A stretch of DNA of 64,000 nucleotides. It comes from Spirosoma profusum. GTDB lineage: Bacteria > Bacteroidota > Bacteroidia > Cytophagales > Spirosomataceae. The translations under genes were made by a program, and so were the position numbers. The stretch is taken from NCBI RefSeq assembly GCF_014699005.1, contig NZ_JACWZY010000002.1, forward strand, positions 124,001 to 188,000, in the 5' to 3' direction. The notes under the pieces were generated by a model. The model was not told the origin of the DNA. It saw only the letters and a list, made by a program, of their open reading frames with translations, and did not search any database. Shown piece by piece: positions 8,829-17,280 of the stretch (its first letter is position 1; every line of letters starts with the position of its first letter).

Positions 8829-10325
8829 CTATTGGTATCCGGCGTTTTGTGTGAGTTTGTTATTGATCAGAATTTGAGGTGCCGGAACCGGGAAAAAGAC
8901 CTCGAAATCGCTGTATACGTAGTCCAGCGCGTTAAACGCAATACCACCCCGATCTACTGTTGGTTTCGCCTTTTCTTTAGCTCCCTTCGCGTTCAGGAAA
9001 GTTGCCAGTTCGGCCGGTGTCATGGTACGTTTCAGGTCGAACCAGCGGTGATTTTCGAAAGCTAACTCAACACGACGCTCCTGCAAAACGGCTGTTTTGA
9101 ATGCAGCTTTATCAGTTATAGCCAAATCTTTCAATCCAGCCCGTTTGCGAACCTGATTCAGATAACCAAGGGCTTCTGTGGTTGGTCCCGATTGCTCGTT
9201 AATCGCTTCGGCCATCATTAGCAATACGTCGGCATACCGAAGTACCGGCCAGTTATTGTCGGTACGTCCGGTAATGGTGTGCGGATACGTAAACTTTATG
9301 ACGTAGGGAATTGGCACCACCGTACCGTTGAGCGTGTAACTGGTTTTCAGCGAAACATCTTTGCGTAAATCGCCCGTTTCGTAAGCCGCAATCATGTCGT
9401 TGGTCGGAATGTTACGTCCGCCGGGAGTTGTGTTGGCAAATCCGGTAACGGCAGCGCCCGAAAGCCGGGGAGCAAACGTATAGGCGAATGTGCTCCACTC
9501 ACCCAAATCGTTACCACCCTGATACTGAACTTCAAAAATGGATTCGGGGCCGTTTTTCTTCGCTGGGTTGAAGTTGTCGGCATAGAGCGCATTCAACGAA
9601 TAACCGGTGACCTGTTTCAACGTAGTGACGGCTTCAGTGTATTTTTTCTGTGTTAGATACACTTTGCCCAACAATCCTAACGCAGCGCCTTTCGTAGCCC
9701 GGCCCAATTGAGCGGCTGGATACGTAGCGGGTAAAGCAGCCACAGCTTCTGTCAGATCTTTTTCTATCTGTTTCCAGACATCAGCTTGTGGAGAACGTAC
9801 CAGATCGAACGCCTGGTTCGGGTTTTGCAACGTCGACGTAACAAGTATTACGTCACCAAAATACTGAACCAGATGAAAATAAAAATACGCGCGCAGAAAC
9901 TTCAACTGCCCTTCGATGGGGGCTTTGGTAGCCGCGTCGAGCGTACTACCACCCATCTTTTCCAGCGTATAGTTGGCGTTGTAAATGGCTGAATAATACA
10001 GGTTCCACATATTGGCAATTTCGCCGTTACCCTGGTTGACGGTCGAGAACTCAAACGCTTCCCAGCCAGCGGCTCCGCCCCGGTCGAGCGGGTTGAAGTC
10101 GAGCGTTGTATTATCGGTGTTGAACTCCTGGAAAATGTAGGCGGAGTTCGTTATCGTCTGCAAAAGCCCATAAACCCCATTGAGCGCTTGCTGAAACTGG
10201 GTTTCGTTTTTATAGAACAAGTCGGTACCAATCCGCGTAGGGTCAGTGGTAACCAGCATATCCTCTTTGCATGAAAACTGTGTCAGGCAAAGAAAAAAGG
10301 TAAATAAGAGCGTTATTTTTTTCAT
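8829..10325 (-). CDS. SusD/RagB family outer-membrane nutrient-binding lipoprotein
   Basis: 498 residues. The longest frame begins with TTG at 10337; I chose the ATG at 10325 because it opens directly into a lipoprotein signal (MKKITLLFTFFLCLTQFSC, Cys near 19). SusD features are clear: an N-terminal GTDLFYKNETQFQQALNGVY stretch, TPR-like helices (LLGKVYLTQKKYTEAV), and the C-terminal RRVELAFENHRWFDLKR block. It partners with the SusC transporter immediately upstream and caps its channel at the cell surface. The ligand cannot be read from the sequence; context points to something processed by DUF1501/DUF1553 enzymes. Confidence 0.95.
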   Translation of the reverse strand: MKKITLLFTFFLCLTQFSCKEDMLVTTDPTRIGTDLFYKNETQFQQALNGVYGLLQTITNSAYIFQEFNTDNTTLDFNPLDRGGAAGWEAFEFSTVNQGNGEIANMWNLYYSAIYNANYTLEKMGGSTLDAATKAPIEGQLKFLRAYFYFHLVQYFGDVILVTSTLQNPNQAFDLVRSPQADVWKQIEKDLTEAVAALPATYPAAQLGRATKGAALGLLGKVYLTQKKYTEAVTTLKQVTGYSLNALYADNFNPAKKNGPESIFEVQYQGGNDLGEWSTFAYTFAPRLSGAAVTGFANTTPGGRNIPTNDMIAAYETGDLRKDVSLKTSYTLNGTVVPIPYVIKFTYPHTITGRTDNNWPVLRYADVLLMMAEAINEQSGPTTEALGYLNQVRKRAGLKDLAITDKAAFKTAVLQERRVELAFENHRWFDLKRTMTPAELATFLNAKGAKEKAKPTVDRGGIAFNALDYVYSDFEVFFPVPAPQILINNKLTQNAGYQ

Positions 10326-10337
10326 TGTCTGGGCCAA

Positions 10338-13300
10338 TTAGAAGTTAAGTTTAATACCAGCAGCCACTGTTCTCGGAACCGGATACGACTCGTCATCATT
10401 ATTCAGCTCAACTGAATTCGCAGTTGCATTCCGTACACCCGCGTCAGGGTTATTACCCGGATATTTTGTGAAAATAAACAGGTTGTTACCAGTCAGGAAA
10501 ATACGTGCGTTGCTGAGTACAGACTTGAATTTGGGAAAGTTATACCCAATTGTTATGGTTTTCAGCCAGGTGTAGCTGCCATCGTACACGTAGCGGTCGC
10601 TGCTCTCCCTTGACCATTTGAAATAGCTCGTTCCGCCCTGCGCGTGTACATCCGTCGGGTTTGATCCCTGATTAGTAGCCGACCGCCAGCGATCTTTTGC
10701 TTTGTCCAGTACGTTGAACACGCCGTCCATGTTCATGGTCGAAGCCTCAATCGTTCGATAGACGTCAAAGCCCTGCACGCCAAGAAACATTACGTTGAAA
10801 TCGAAATTTTTATAGTCTCCAGCGAAAGTCCACGCCCAGGTGAAGGAAGGGTTTGGGTTGCCGATTTCGACCATATCCTGCGTATCGTAGGAAATCACTC
10901 CGTCGCCCGTGGCATCCAGAAACTTCATCCCACCCGGAATAACGCCGTCCTGTTTGGGAGCAGCATCGATTTCGGCCTGCGTATTGAAAATGCCCAGTTT
11001 TTTGTAACCGTAAATCATCCCGATCGGGCGACCCACTTTCTGCACGTTGTAGCCACCGTAGAAACTACCATAATACAAGGCGTCGTTGGGCCCTTTAATG
11101 GCCAGAATTTTGCTTCGGTTGAAGCTGATATTAGCATTGGTGCGGAAGTTGAGCTGCCCAAAATTGGTTCGGAATTCGCCCCCGATCTCAATGCCTTCGT
11201 TTTTGACTTTACCGATGTTATCCAGCGCCGTAGTGAAACCCGAAACCGATGGAATCGAAACGGGCAGCAGCATGTCGTTGGTTAACTTATTGTAATATTC
11301 AATGTTGAATGTCAACTTATTATTAAGCAATCCAACATCGAGACCAACATCAAGTTGATTTGACTTTTCCCATTTTAGGTTCGGATTCGCGAAAGCACTC
11401 ACGACTTTACCGGCTGCAAAGGAATTTCCCAGAATGTAGTTGTTCGCGCTCACGAAGGCGAGACTGGGATAGTTACCAATCGTTAAGAAATCATTATTTC
11501 CGGTTACGCCATAACTCGCCCGAAGTTTCAGATCGGTAAGCCACGACGTTTTGGGCATAAACGATTCTTCCGTGATACGCCAGCCTACTGATGCGGCCGG
11601 GAAATCGCCGTATTTATTATTGGACCCAAATCGCGAGCTGCCTTCTCGCCGGTAAGAAGCCGAGAATAAATACCGGTCTTTGAACGAGTAATTGACCCGG
11701 CCGATGAAAGCCAATAATGACCACCCGTACTCATAGGACGTAGACGACCGGATGGACGCTGAGCCGAGGAAAGGAACCAGGTCGTCGGGGAACGTATTAC
11801 CGGTGCCAGTGAAGCCACGGACTTTTTCCTGCTGAGCCGTATAGCCCAGCAGTACGTCGAAACTGTGGTTCGTTCCAAGCTGAGGCTTGTAGGTTAGTAA
11901 CTGGTCAAGCGAATAGTTAGTCAGCTCTTCAGTGTTATCGGTTTCGGTGGCAATCCGGGGGGGAGCACCCGCTGAGCCTGAAGCCACTGCTAGTCCAATA
12001 GTCGACGGTACGTATTCCTTGTACGTATTGTTATTGAGCTTTACGTTTGCCGACGTTCTGAATTTAAAGTCCCGCAGAAATGAAACTTCCACGAAAGCAT
12101 TGGTCAGCAGATCGGAAATATTACGTTTCCGGTAAATGTTCTCGAGCATGTAGAGTGGGTTGGGGAAACCAAATACCCCATCGACCCCATTGATGTAAGG
12201 AACCAGCGAACCATCTGAATTATAAGGTGAAGCGCGGGGGTCCATCAGCAGCGCACCCCCAACCAACGCACCACGTCCATCAGTATTGGCCAGATTCTGG
12301 CGGGTATACGTACCATTGATGTTTAAGCCAACGTTGATGAACTTGTTAACCTGACCACCTAAATTAGAACGTACTGAAATTCGGTCATAACTGGTTTTCT
12401 TGATTGTGCCCTCTTCCTTATAATACCCGACCGAAAGCATTGCTTTGAGTGGACCTGTACCCGACGAAACGCTCAAATTCAGGTCAGAATAAGGCGCATT
12501 ATTGTTCATAATCAGGTCGTACCAGTCCGTCGAGGTTTTGGTTTGCTCGGGGAAGCGGTAGCCAATCGGCACTTCGCTCTCCAGCGGTTCACGTCCCTGA
12601 ATGATCCGAATCTGGTCCATGAAAATATCTTTCTTAAACTGGGCAAACTCGACCCCGTTCAATACTTTCGTCCGGCGTGACATCGGTATATTCTGCACTC
12701 CGTAATCGAGTGACAGATTGATAGCAACTTTGCCTTCCTTAGCCTGCCTGGTGGTTATCAGCACAACCCCGTTAGAACCTCTGGCTCCATAAATAGCCGT
12801 GGCTGCCGCATCTTTTAGTACTGTTACGTTCTCGATATCGTTCGGATTTAAATTCTGCCCAACCGACGTACCAACTACAAAGCCATCGACAACGTAGAGC
12901 GGATTACTGCCACCTCCCAGCGAACCAATACCCCGGACGCGTACTTCAAAAAGTCCACCCGGTGCACCACTTTTCTGTTTTACCACAACCCCCGGTGCCC
13001 GTCCTTGCAGAATCTGATTTGGGTTGTTGGCGGGTTGAGCGCCAATATCACGCATGTTGATAACCGATACGGCCGACGTAATATCCTGTTTACGTTGCGA
13101 ACCATAACCTACAACTACTACTTCGCTCAATGTCTGATCGTCGGGAGTCAGACTAACGGCAAGATTGGTTTGATTTCCGACTGTTATTTCCTGTTTTACG
13201 TAACCTACGAAACTGAAAACCAGTATAGTGTTTCCATCCGCAACCGTTATTCTGAATCCTCCATTGCTGTCGGTATTGGTTCCCTGCGTGGAGCCTTTAA

Positions 13301-13526
13301 TAACGACGCTAACGCCCGGCAGTACAACGCCCTTGTCGTCGGTAACTCGCCCTGATACGGTGATATCTGCCGGAGCAGCAGAAACGTTGATTTGTTCCAT
13401 CCGAGGAACGTAGCGGGCGAGCAGTTGCCCACCCGTGACATGCTGATTTGCTCCCGTTTGTTGAGCATAACCAGTTAGGCAACCTGCCAATACGCCTAGC
13501 GTAGCTAATTGATAAAGTTTGTTCAT
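10338..13526 (-). CDS. SusC/RagA family TonB-linked outer-membrane transporter
   Basis: 1062 residues, ATG start with a signal peptide ending near GYAQQ. A carboxypeptidase-regulatory-like domain occupies about 55-140 (GRVTDDKGVVLPGVSVVIKG). The plug follows (VVVVGYGSQRKQDITSAVS, then RVRGIGSLGGGSNPLYVVDG), and a 22-strand-type barrel fills the rest, ending in the aromatic GIKLNF. It lacks an STN domain, so it should not signal through a FecR protein; the divergent GntR-type gene is the likely regulator. SusD starts 12 bases after the stop. It is the first gene of the minus-strand series. Confidence 0.95.
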   Translation of the reverse strand: MNKLYQLATLGVLAGCLTGYAQQTGANQHVTGGQLLARYVPRMEQINVSAAPADITVSGRVTDDKGVVLPGVSVVIKGSTQGTNTDSNGGFRITVADGNTILVFSFVGYVKQEITVGNQTNLAVSLTPDDQTLSEVVVVGYGSQRKQDITSAVSVINMRDIGAQPANNPNQILQGRAPGVVVKQKSGAPGGLFEVRVRGIGSLGGGSNPLYVVDGFVVGTSVGQNLNPNDIENVTVLKDAAATAIYGARGSNGVVLITTRQAKEGKVAINLSLDYGVQNIPMSRRTKVLNGVEFAQFKKDIFMDQIRIIQGREPLESEVPIGYRFPEQTKTSTDWYDLIMNNNAPYSDLNLSVSSGTGPLKAMLSVGYYKEEGTIKKTSYDRISVRSNLGGQVNKFINVGLNINGTYTRQNLANTDGRGALVGGALLMDPRASPYNSDGSLVPYINGVDGVFGFPNPLYMLENIYRKRNISDLLTNAFVEVSFLRDFKFRTSANVKLNNNTYKEYVPSTIGLAVASGSAGAPPRIATETDNTEELTNYSLDQLLTYKPQLGTNHSFDVLLGYTAQQEKVRGFTGTGNTFPDDLVPFLGSASIRSSTSYEYGWSLLAFIGRVNYSFKDRYLFSASYRREGSSRFGSNNKYGDFPAASVGWRITEESFMPKTSWLTDLKLRASYGVTGNNDFLTIGNYPSLAFVSANNYILGNSFAAGKVVSAFANPNLKWEKSNQLDVGLDVGLLNNKLTFNIEYYNKLTNDMLLPVSIPSVSGFTTALDNIGKVKNEGIEIGGEFRTNFGQLNFRTNANISFNRSKILAIKGPNDALYYGSFYGGYNVQKVGRPIGMIYGYKKLGIFNTQAEIDAAPKQDGVIPGGMKFLDATGDGVISYDTQDMVEIGNPNPSFTWAWTFAGDYKNFDFNVMFLGVQGFDVYRTIEASTMNMDGVFNVLDKAKDRWRSATNQGSNPTDVHAQGGTSYFKWSRESSDRYVYDGSYTWLKTITIGYNFPKFKSVLSNARIFLTGNNLFIFTKYPGNNPDAGVRNATANSVELNNDDESYPVPRTVAAGIKLNF

Positions 13527-13789
13527 TATAGCTTGATAAAGAGTTAGGATAGTCAGGTTGTCTACAAAAAAGCCAACCTGATAATCAAATATTACCAGAT
13601 TGGCGTTGTTAACTTTCCTATACTTACCTAGCTTTTTGATTATTTGGCCGATTTTTTTATCTTAATCAATATAAATAGATACTTCTGCGCTTTCTATCCT
13701 GTGGGCTGTGTGTTAACGTTATTCTGATATCAGGATTAGTAAAGTGCTACGTTATAGAATGAAATCAAGTATTAAATCGGTTACTTGTA
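13527..13789. promoter_or_regulatory. Divergent promoter region between susC and the GntR-type gene
   Basis: A 263-base, AT-rich gap separates two divergent starts and must hold both promoters. Besides the palindrome at 13566-13604 I see no exact TAnnTTTG element in either direction. Confidence 0.5.
13566..13604 (-). promoter_or_regulatory. Palindrome with T-run in the susC leader: attenuator-like terminator or operator
   Basis: On the minus strand, arms of 14 bases (13591-13604 and 13572-13585, two mismatches) flank a 5-base loop. Six T residues follow at 13566-13571, 39 bases before the susC ATG. The shape is that of an intrinsic terminator inside a leader. The same dyad, GCCAAYCTGRTAAT, could equally be an operator for the divergent GntR-type regulator. 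The two readings are not exclusive. Confidence 0.55.
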
Positions 13790-14806
13790 ATGCTCTCTCA
13801 CATTAAAATCAATGACTTTTCGAACACGCCCAAGTACCAGCAGATTTATAATTCGGTCGTGGAGGGTATCGAAAGTCGGGATATTTTACCGGGCAATAAG
13901 CTACCGTCGATCCATGAAATCGTTGCCGAATTCGATGTGTCGAAAGGAACCGTTGAGCGTGCCTACGAACTGCTGAAAGAGAAGGAAATTATTGGGGGCG
14001 TTAAGGGAAAAGGATTTTATATAAACTACACGCCTACCGGTAAAAACCTGAAGATTTTTCTGCTGTTCAACAAACTCAGCACCCACAAAAAGATAATTTA
14101 CGATTCATTTGTCGAGACGTTAGGGCCAGACGTAGCGATTGATCTGTTTATCTATAACAATGATTTTCGCGTGTTTCGGGATTTGATTCTGAAGCAGGCG
14201 CATAATCATACGCACTACGTTATCATCGGGCATTTTTTCGATGGCGACGAGAAGGCCGACGAACTCATCAATAGCCTGCCCAAACACAAACTGGTGATTC
14301 TGGATAAGTTGCTGGAGGGCGTAACCGGTAGCTATGCAGCTGTTTTTCAGAATTTTGAAAAAGACCTTTATCAGGCACTTACTGAAGCACTGCCTCTGCT
14401 GAGAAAGTACGCCACGCTTAGCATTCTATTTCCCTCATACTCGTATCATCCGAAAGCCATTCTGAACGGATTTTATAAATTCTGTTACGAGCATGGCTTT
14501 CAAACCAGAGTCATTCAGGATATTCAGAACGAATCAATTGAGCCGCAGCAAGCCTACATCAACCTGATGGAAGAGGATCTGGTTGAGCTAATCAAGAAGA
14601 TAAAGAAAACAAGCTATACTGTCGGAAAGGAAGTCGGGATTTTGTCCTACAATGATACCGCTATCAAGGAAATCCTGCTGGACGGTATCACGGTCATGTC
14701 GACCGATTTTGCACAGATGGGCCGAACGGCGGCTCAACAAATCTTAAACGGCAGTGTTGAACATATCGAAAACCCGTTTCAACTAATTGTTCGCCACTCG
14801 CTCTGA
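13790..14806 (+). CDS. GntR-family regulator with LacI/periplasmic-binding-like sensor domain
   Basis: 338 residues. A GntR winged helix-turn-helix occupies about 10-78 (KLPSIHEIVAEFDVSKGTVERAYELL, then the wing GGVKGKGFYIN). The remainder resembles the sugar-binding domain of LacI-type regulators (ending VMSTDFAQMGRTAAQQILNG). This architecture is common for carbohydrate regulators in Bacteroidota. Divergence from susC across a gap with a good palindrome makes it the likely local regulator of the SusC-to-cytochrome genes. The effector is probably a small sugar or related product (inference). Confidence 0.88.
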   Translation: MLSHIKINDFSNTPKYQQIYNSVVEGIESRDILPGNKLPSIHEIVAEFDVSKGTVERAYELLKEKEIIGGVKGKGFYINYTPTGKNLKIFLLFNKLSTHKKIIYDSFVETLGPDVAIDLFIYNNDFRVFRDLILKQAHNHTHYVIIGHFFDGDEKADELINSLPKHKLVILDKLLEGVTGSYAAVFQNFEKDLYQALTEALPLLRKYATLSILFPSYSYHPKAILNGFYKFCYEHGFQTRVIQDIQNESIEPQQAYINLMEEDLVELIKKIKKTSYTVGKEVGILSYNDTAIKEILLDGITVMSTDFAQMGRTAAQQILNGSVEHIENPFQLIVRHSL

Positions 14807-14823
14807 TAATAGGTTTTTTGCCC

Positions 14824-14884
14824 TTTGCAGGCAGTTTTTTTGTCATTCTGACGAAGGAAGAATGACAAAAAAACTGCCTGCAAA
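14824..14884. repeat. Palindromic intergenic element, copy 2, short form; shared terminator
   Basis: Perfect 26-base arms (14824-14849, 14859-14884) surround a 9-base loop. The core reads TTTTTTTGTCATTCTGACG, matching the family end, but the outer bases TTTGCAGGCAG are unique to this copy. It lies between two convergent genes and carries T-runs, so it probably terminates both. Confidence 0.88.
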
Positions 14885-14903
14885 AGTTTAATCAGATTCC
14901 ATT

Positions 14904-16040
14904 TCAAGCCGGTTTTACCGCCCCGTATTGTCCCGTCGTAGCAGTCGTTCGATTCGAGTTCGCGGCCCGGTTTAGTGCTGATAAGAACAGAAAATGTCCC
15001 TGATTATACCACTGCCGGAATCGTTCGCTTACCTGTGCATCATACGTTGGCAGGAAATCCATCAACTGGTTCAAATTGAAGGAGTCGGAAGCTACACCGA
15101 CGCCAGCCCGTTGCCCGTCCAGCGCATTGCCCATTTGTTCGTAATGATTGGGCTGCGGAATCATCAGGACTGGCTTTCCGAGATACAACGCTTCGCAAAC
15201 CGACTCAAAACCGGCGGTTGTTACCACGGCCTGACAATGCTGCATGGCGTCGAGGTAACGTTTTCCATCAATTCGGTAATACGTCAACGTAGCATCGATG
15301 GGCTTCTCTGCTACGTTTACACCCGCATGAAAATACCGAATCGCTACGTCTGGACGCTCCTGATGAGCTTTTACGACTTCTGTTTGCAAGCCAGGTTGGG
15401 TCGTGTACGCCAGAATATAAGAATCATTAGTCGGTTGTAACGTAGTGACTTCCTGACGTAGCAACGGGGGCACTACCCGTAATCGTTGTTCCGGTACGTC
15501 GGGTTGTTTATCGAACGAAAGCCCGAGCAACTCCTGCGCACCCCAGGCGTTCATTTTCACTAACCACTTAAACGTCAGTCGTTCAAACCCCTTGCCTTTG
15601 GGAAATGGAAAGTCAGGATGTAAGCCCAGACACTGGTGCGCAATGCAAACCATCGGAACGGATGGGCGATGAAATGCGTAAGTCAGTCCGCCGAGCAACT
15701 CAAAGAAATTCACCACTACGTCGGGTCGCTGTTTCTGAATCGCATCTCGAATCAATCGAAGACTTTTTCGGTAACGACCTATATTTTTCAGCGCTTTGCG
15801 GCATGTTTCAACCGCATCCAGTGCATTCGTTTTTTTGCAGTACGTCAATCCCGGCCCTTCTACCGGCGTGATGGGTGCCGTAAACTGATCCATGAAAAAG
15901 GGAGCGATAGGGCGTCCATCGGCAATACTGACCCAGGCACCCACTACGTCGTGTCCAGCCGTTTGCAGAATTTGCGCTAATGAGATAGCCTGCGTCAGAT
16001 GCCCGCGACCTTCGCCCTGAACAATGAATAAAACACGCAT
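14904..16040 (-). CDS. MurG/UGT-like glycosyltransferase
   Basis: 378 residues from the ATG at 16040, which opens into MRVLFIVQGEGRGHLTQAIS; the longer frame would overlap the preceding phosphoesterase gene. The N-terminal glycine-rich GEGRGHLTQ is the acceptor-side motif of GT-B enzymes. The C-terminal half has TTAGFESVCEALYLGKPVLM and PQPNHYEQMGNA, the usual nucleotide-sugar-binding region. It belongs to the Glyco_trans_1_3-like group. It starts 10 bases after the LpxH-like gene, suggesting an operon that works on a glycolipid or other envelope sugar; the acceptor is unknown. Confidence 0.85.
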   Translation of the reverse strand: MRVLFIVQGEGRGHLTQAISLAQILQTAGHDVVGAWVSIADGRPIAPFFMDQFTAPITPVEGPGLTYCKKTNALDAVETCRKALKNIGRYRKSLRLIRDAIQKQRPDVVVNFFELLGGLTYAFHRPSVPMVCIAHQCLGLHPDFPFPKGKGFERLTFKWLVKMNAWGAQELLGLSFDKQPDVPEQRLRVVPPLLRQEVTTLQPTNDSYILAYTTQPGLQTEVVKAHQERPDVAIRYFHAGVNVAEKPIDATLTYYRIDGKRYLDAMQHCQAVVTTAGFESVCEALYLGKPVLMIPQPNHYEQMGNALDGQRAGVGVASDSFNLNQLMDFLPTYDAQVSERFRQWYNQGHFLFLSALNRAANSNRTTATTGQYGAVKPA

Positions 16041-16050
16041 AAACAGATGG

Positions 16051-16842
16051 TTAAGAAATAGAAATCTCCTGAACTGTGTCTGAGATAATATCAGCCATAT
16101 CGGTTGTGTAATACAGCAGGCTCCAGTTTCCGTCATGGTCTTCGACCAACGCACTGAGCGATTCGACCCAATCGCCGGAATTCATATAGGTGATTCCGTT
16201 AAAGTCGCGGATGGCTGGTTGGTGAATGTGTCCGCAAATGATACCATCGCAGTTGCGGGCGCGGGCTAGCTCGGTTAGTTTGGTTTCAAAATCTGATACG
16301 TAGTTGACGGCCAACTTGATACGGTGTTTAATCTGCTGCGAGAGTGAATAATAGGGAAGCCCGCGCCAGCCCCGATACTGATTGTAGAGTTTGTTGAGCC
16401 AGAGCAGAAACGTGTATCCAACGTCACCCATGTAGGCCAGCCACTTCATCTGCGACGTAACGGAATCAAATACGTCGCCGTGGGTAACGTAATACTGTTT
16501 GTCTCCGCTCTTTAATACGTAGTCTTTTCGAATCGAAAAATTCTTGCCGACACGTAGCGGCATAACCTGGTCTAGAAAATCGTCGTGGTTACCGCGCAGA
16601 TAAATGACTTTAGTGTCATAATGCACAATCTGCTTGAGCACGGTTTTGAAAAAGGCCGTATGTTTCTTTTTCCAGGTACCGTATTGTTTCAGTTGCCAGC
16701 CGTCGATGATGTCGCCATTGAGAATCAGTTTCTGGCAGGAGTAGGACTTCAGAAAGTCGGCGGCTTCCTTTGCTTTTGACCCTGTAGTACCCAGATGAAC
16801 ATCGGACAGAACGATAGTTCGGAAATGAGGTCTGACTTGCAT
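16051..16842 (-). CDS. LpxH-like metallophosphoesterase
   Basis: 263 residues; the codon at 16848 is TTG, so I use the ATG at 16842. All metal-binding blocks of calcineurin-like phosphoesterases are present: DVHLGT (about 16), NGDIIDGW (about 44), RGNHDD (about 80), THGDVFD (about 110), and GHIHQP (about 213). The closest group is the UDP-2,3-diacylglucosamine hydrolase family, which makes lipid X for lipid A. In Bacteroidota a non-lipid-A paralogue often neighbours a glycosyltransferase, as here, so I do not assign lpxH. Confidence 0.85.
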   Translation of the reverse strand: MQVRPHFRTIVLSDVHLGTTGSKAKEAADFLKSYSCQKLILNGDIIDGWQLKQYGTWKKKHTAFFKTVLKQIVHYDTKVIYLRGNHDDFLDQVMPLRVGKNFSIRKDYVLKSGDKQYYVTHGDVFDSVTSQMKWLAYMGDVGYTFLLWLNKLYNQYRGWRGLPYYSLSQQIKHRIKLAVNYVSDFETKLTELARARNCDGIICGHIHQPAIRDFNGITYMNSGDWVESLSALVEDHDGNWSLLYYTTDMADIISDTVQEISIS

Positions 16843-16986
16843 AGGCAAATCTACCGACCACGTATTAACTCATTTTTACGAGAAAGTTAATCTATTGCTA
16901 TATCTGGTTACGTATCGGTGATGGTGGGTTAATACGTATCGATGAAGGCCTGTAATAAACTTGTTCATCTTTTTCATCAATAGTTG

Positions 16987-17076
16987 TTTTGTCATTCTGA
17001 GGAACGAAGAATCTTAAAGCACCCAAACGTATAGGTTGGGAAACATTAAGATTCTTCGTTCCTCAGAATGACAAAA
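16987..17076. repeat. Palindromic intergenic element, copy 3 (GTCATTCTGA form)
   Basis: Perfect 31-base arms at 16987-17017 and 17046-17076 with a 28-base loop. The arm begins TTTTGTCATTCTGAGGAACG. This form has GTCATTCTGA and GAAGAATC where copies 1 and 9 have GTCATGCTGA and GAAGCATC. These changes are paired within each arm, so both arms stay complementary. Confidence 0.9.
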
Positions 17077-17241
17077 ACGCTCGTTTTTAACCTGTTCTTT
17101 ATTGTTCAGGAGATTGATTTTGTGAGAATCAGATGCTACGAAATCTATTGTTTAGTAACAATTAAACAGGTGGAAAATCAGGATGCTGAAAGCCTAACGC
17201 AAGCATAACGTTGTGGTAATCTTGAGGTAATATTGGGCTGG

Positions 17242-17249
17242 TAGTTTTG
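17242..17249 (+). promoter_or_regulatory. Candidate Bacteroidota -7 element
   Basis: TAGTTTTG fits TAnnTTTG, the -7 consensus of the Bacteroidota primary sigma factor. It lies 31 bases before the receptor ATG at 17281. No -33 TTG sits at the usual 19-21 base spacing, so the call is tentative. Confidence 0.4.
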
Positions 17250-17280
17250 CGACGCAAAAAGCGATACCAAAACTATACAC

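Larger units (their letters stand above)
16843..17280. other. Intergenic region with palindromic element and promoter
   Basis: This 438-base divergent gap holds the palindromic element at 16987-17076 and a -7-like element before the TonB-dependent receptor. A small dyad ATTGTT-4-AACAAT lies at 17147-17162. I found no credible small gene. Confidence 0.6.

Noticed and set aside
16846..16853. TAGATTTG on the minus strand, three bases before the phosphoesterase ATG, as a -7 element giving a leaderless mRNA
   Set aside because: It fits TAnnTTTG, but no -33 element is in place and the start would fall at or beyond the ATG, so I treat it as chance.
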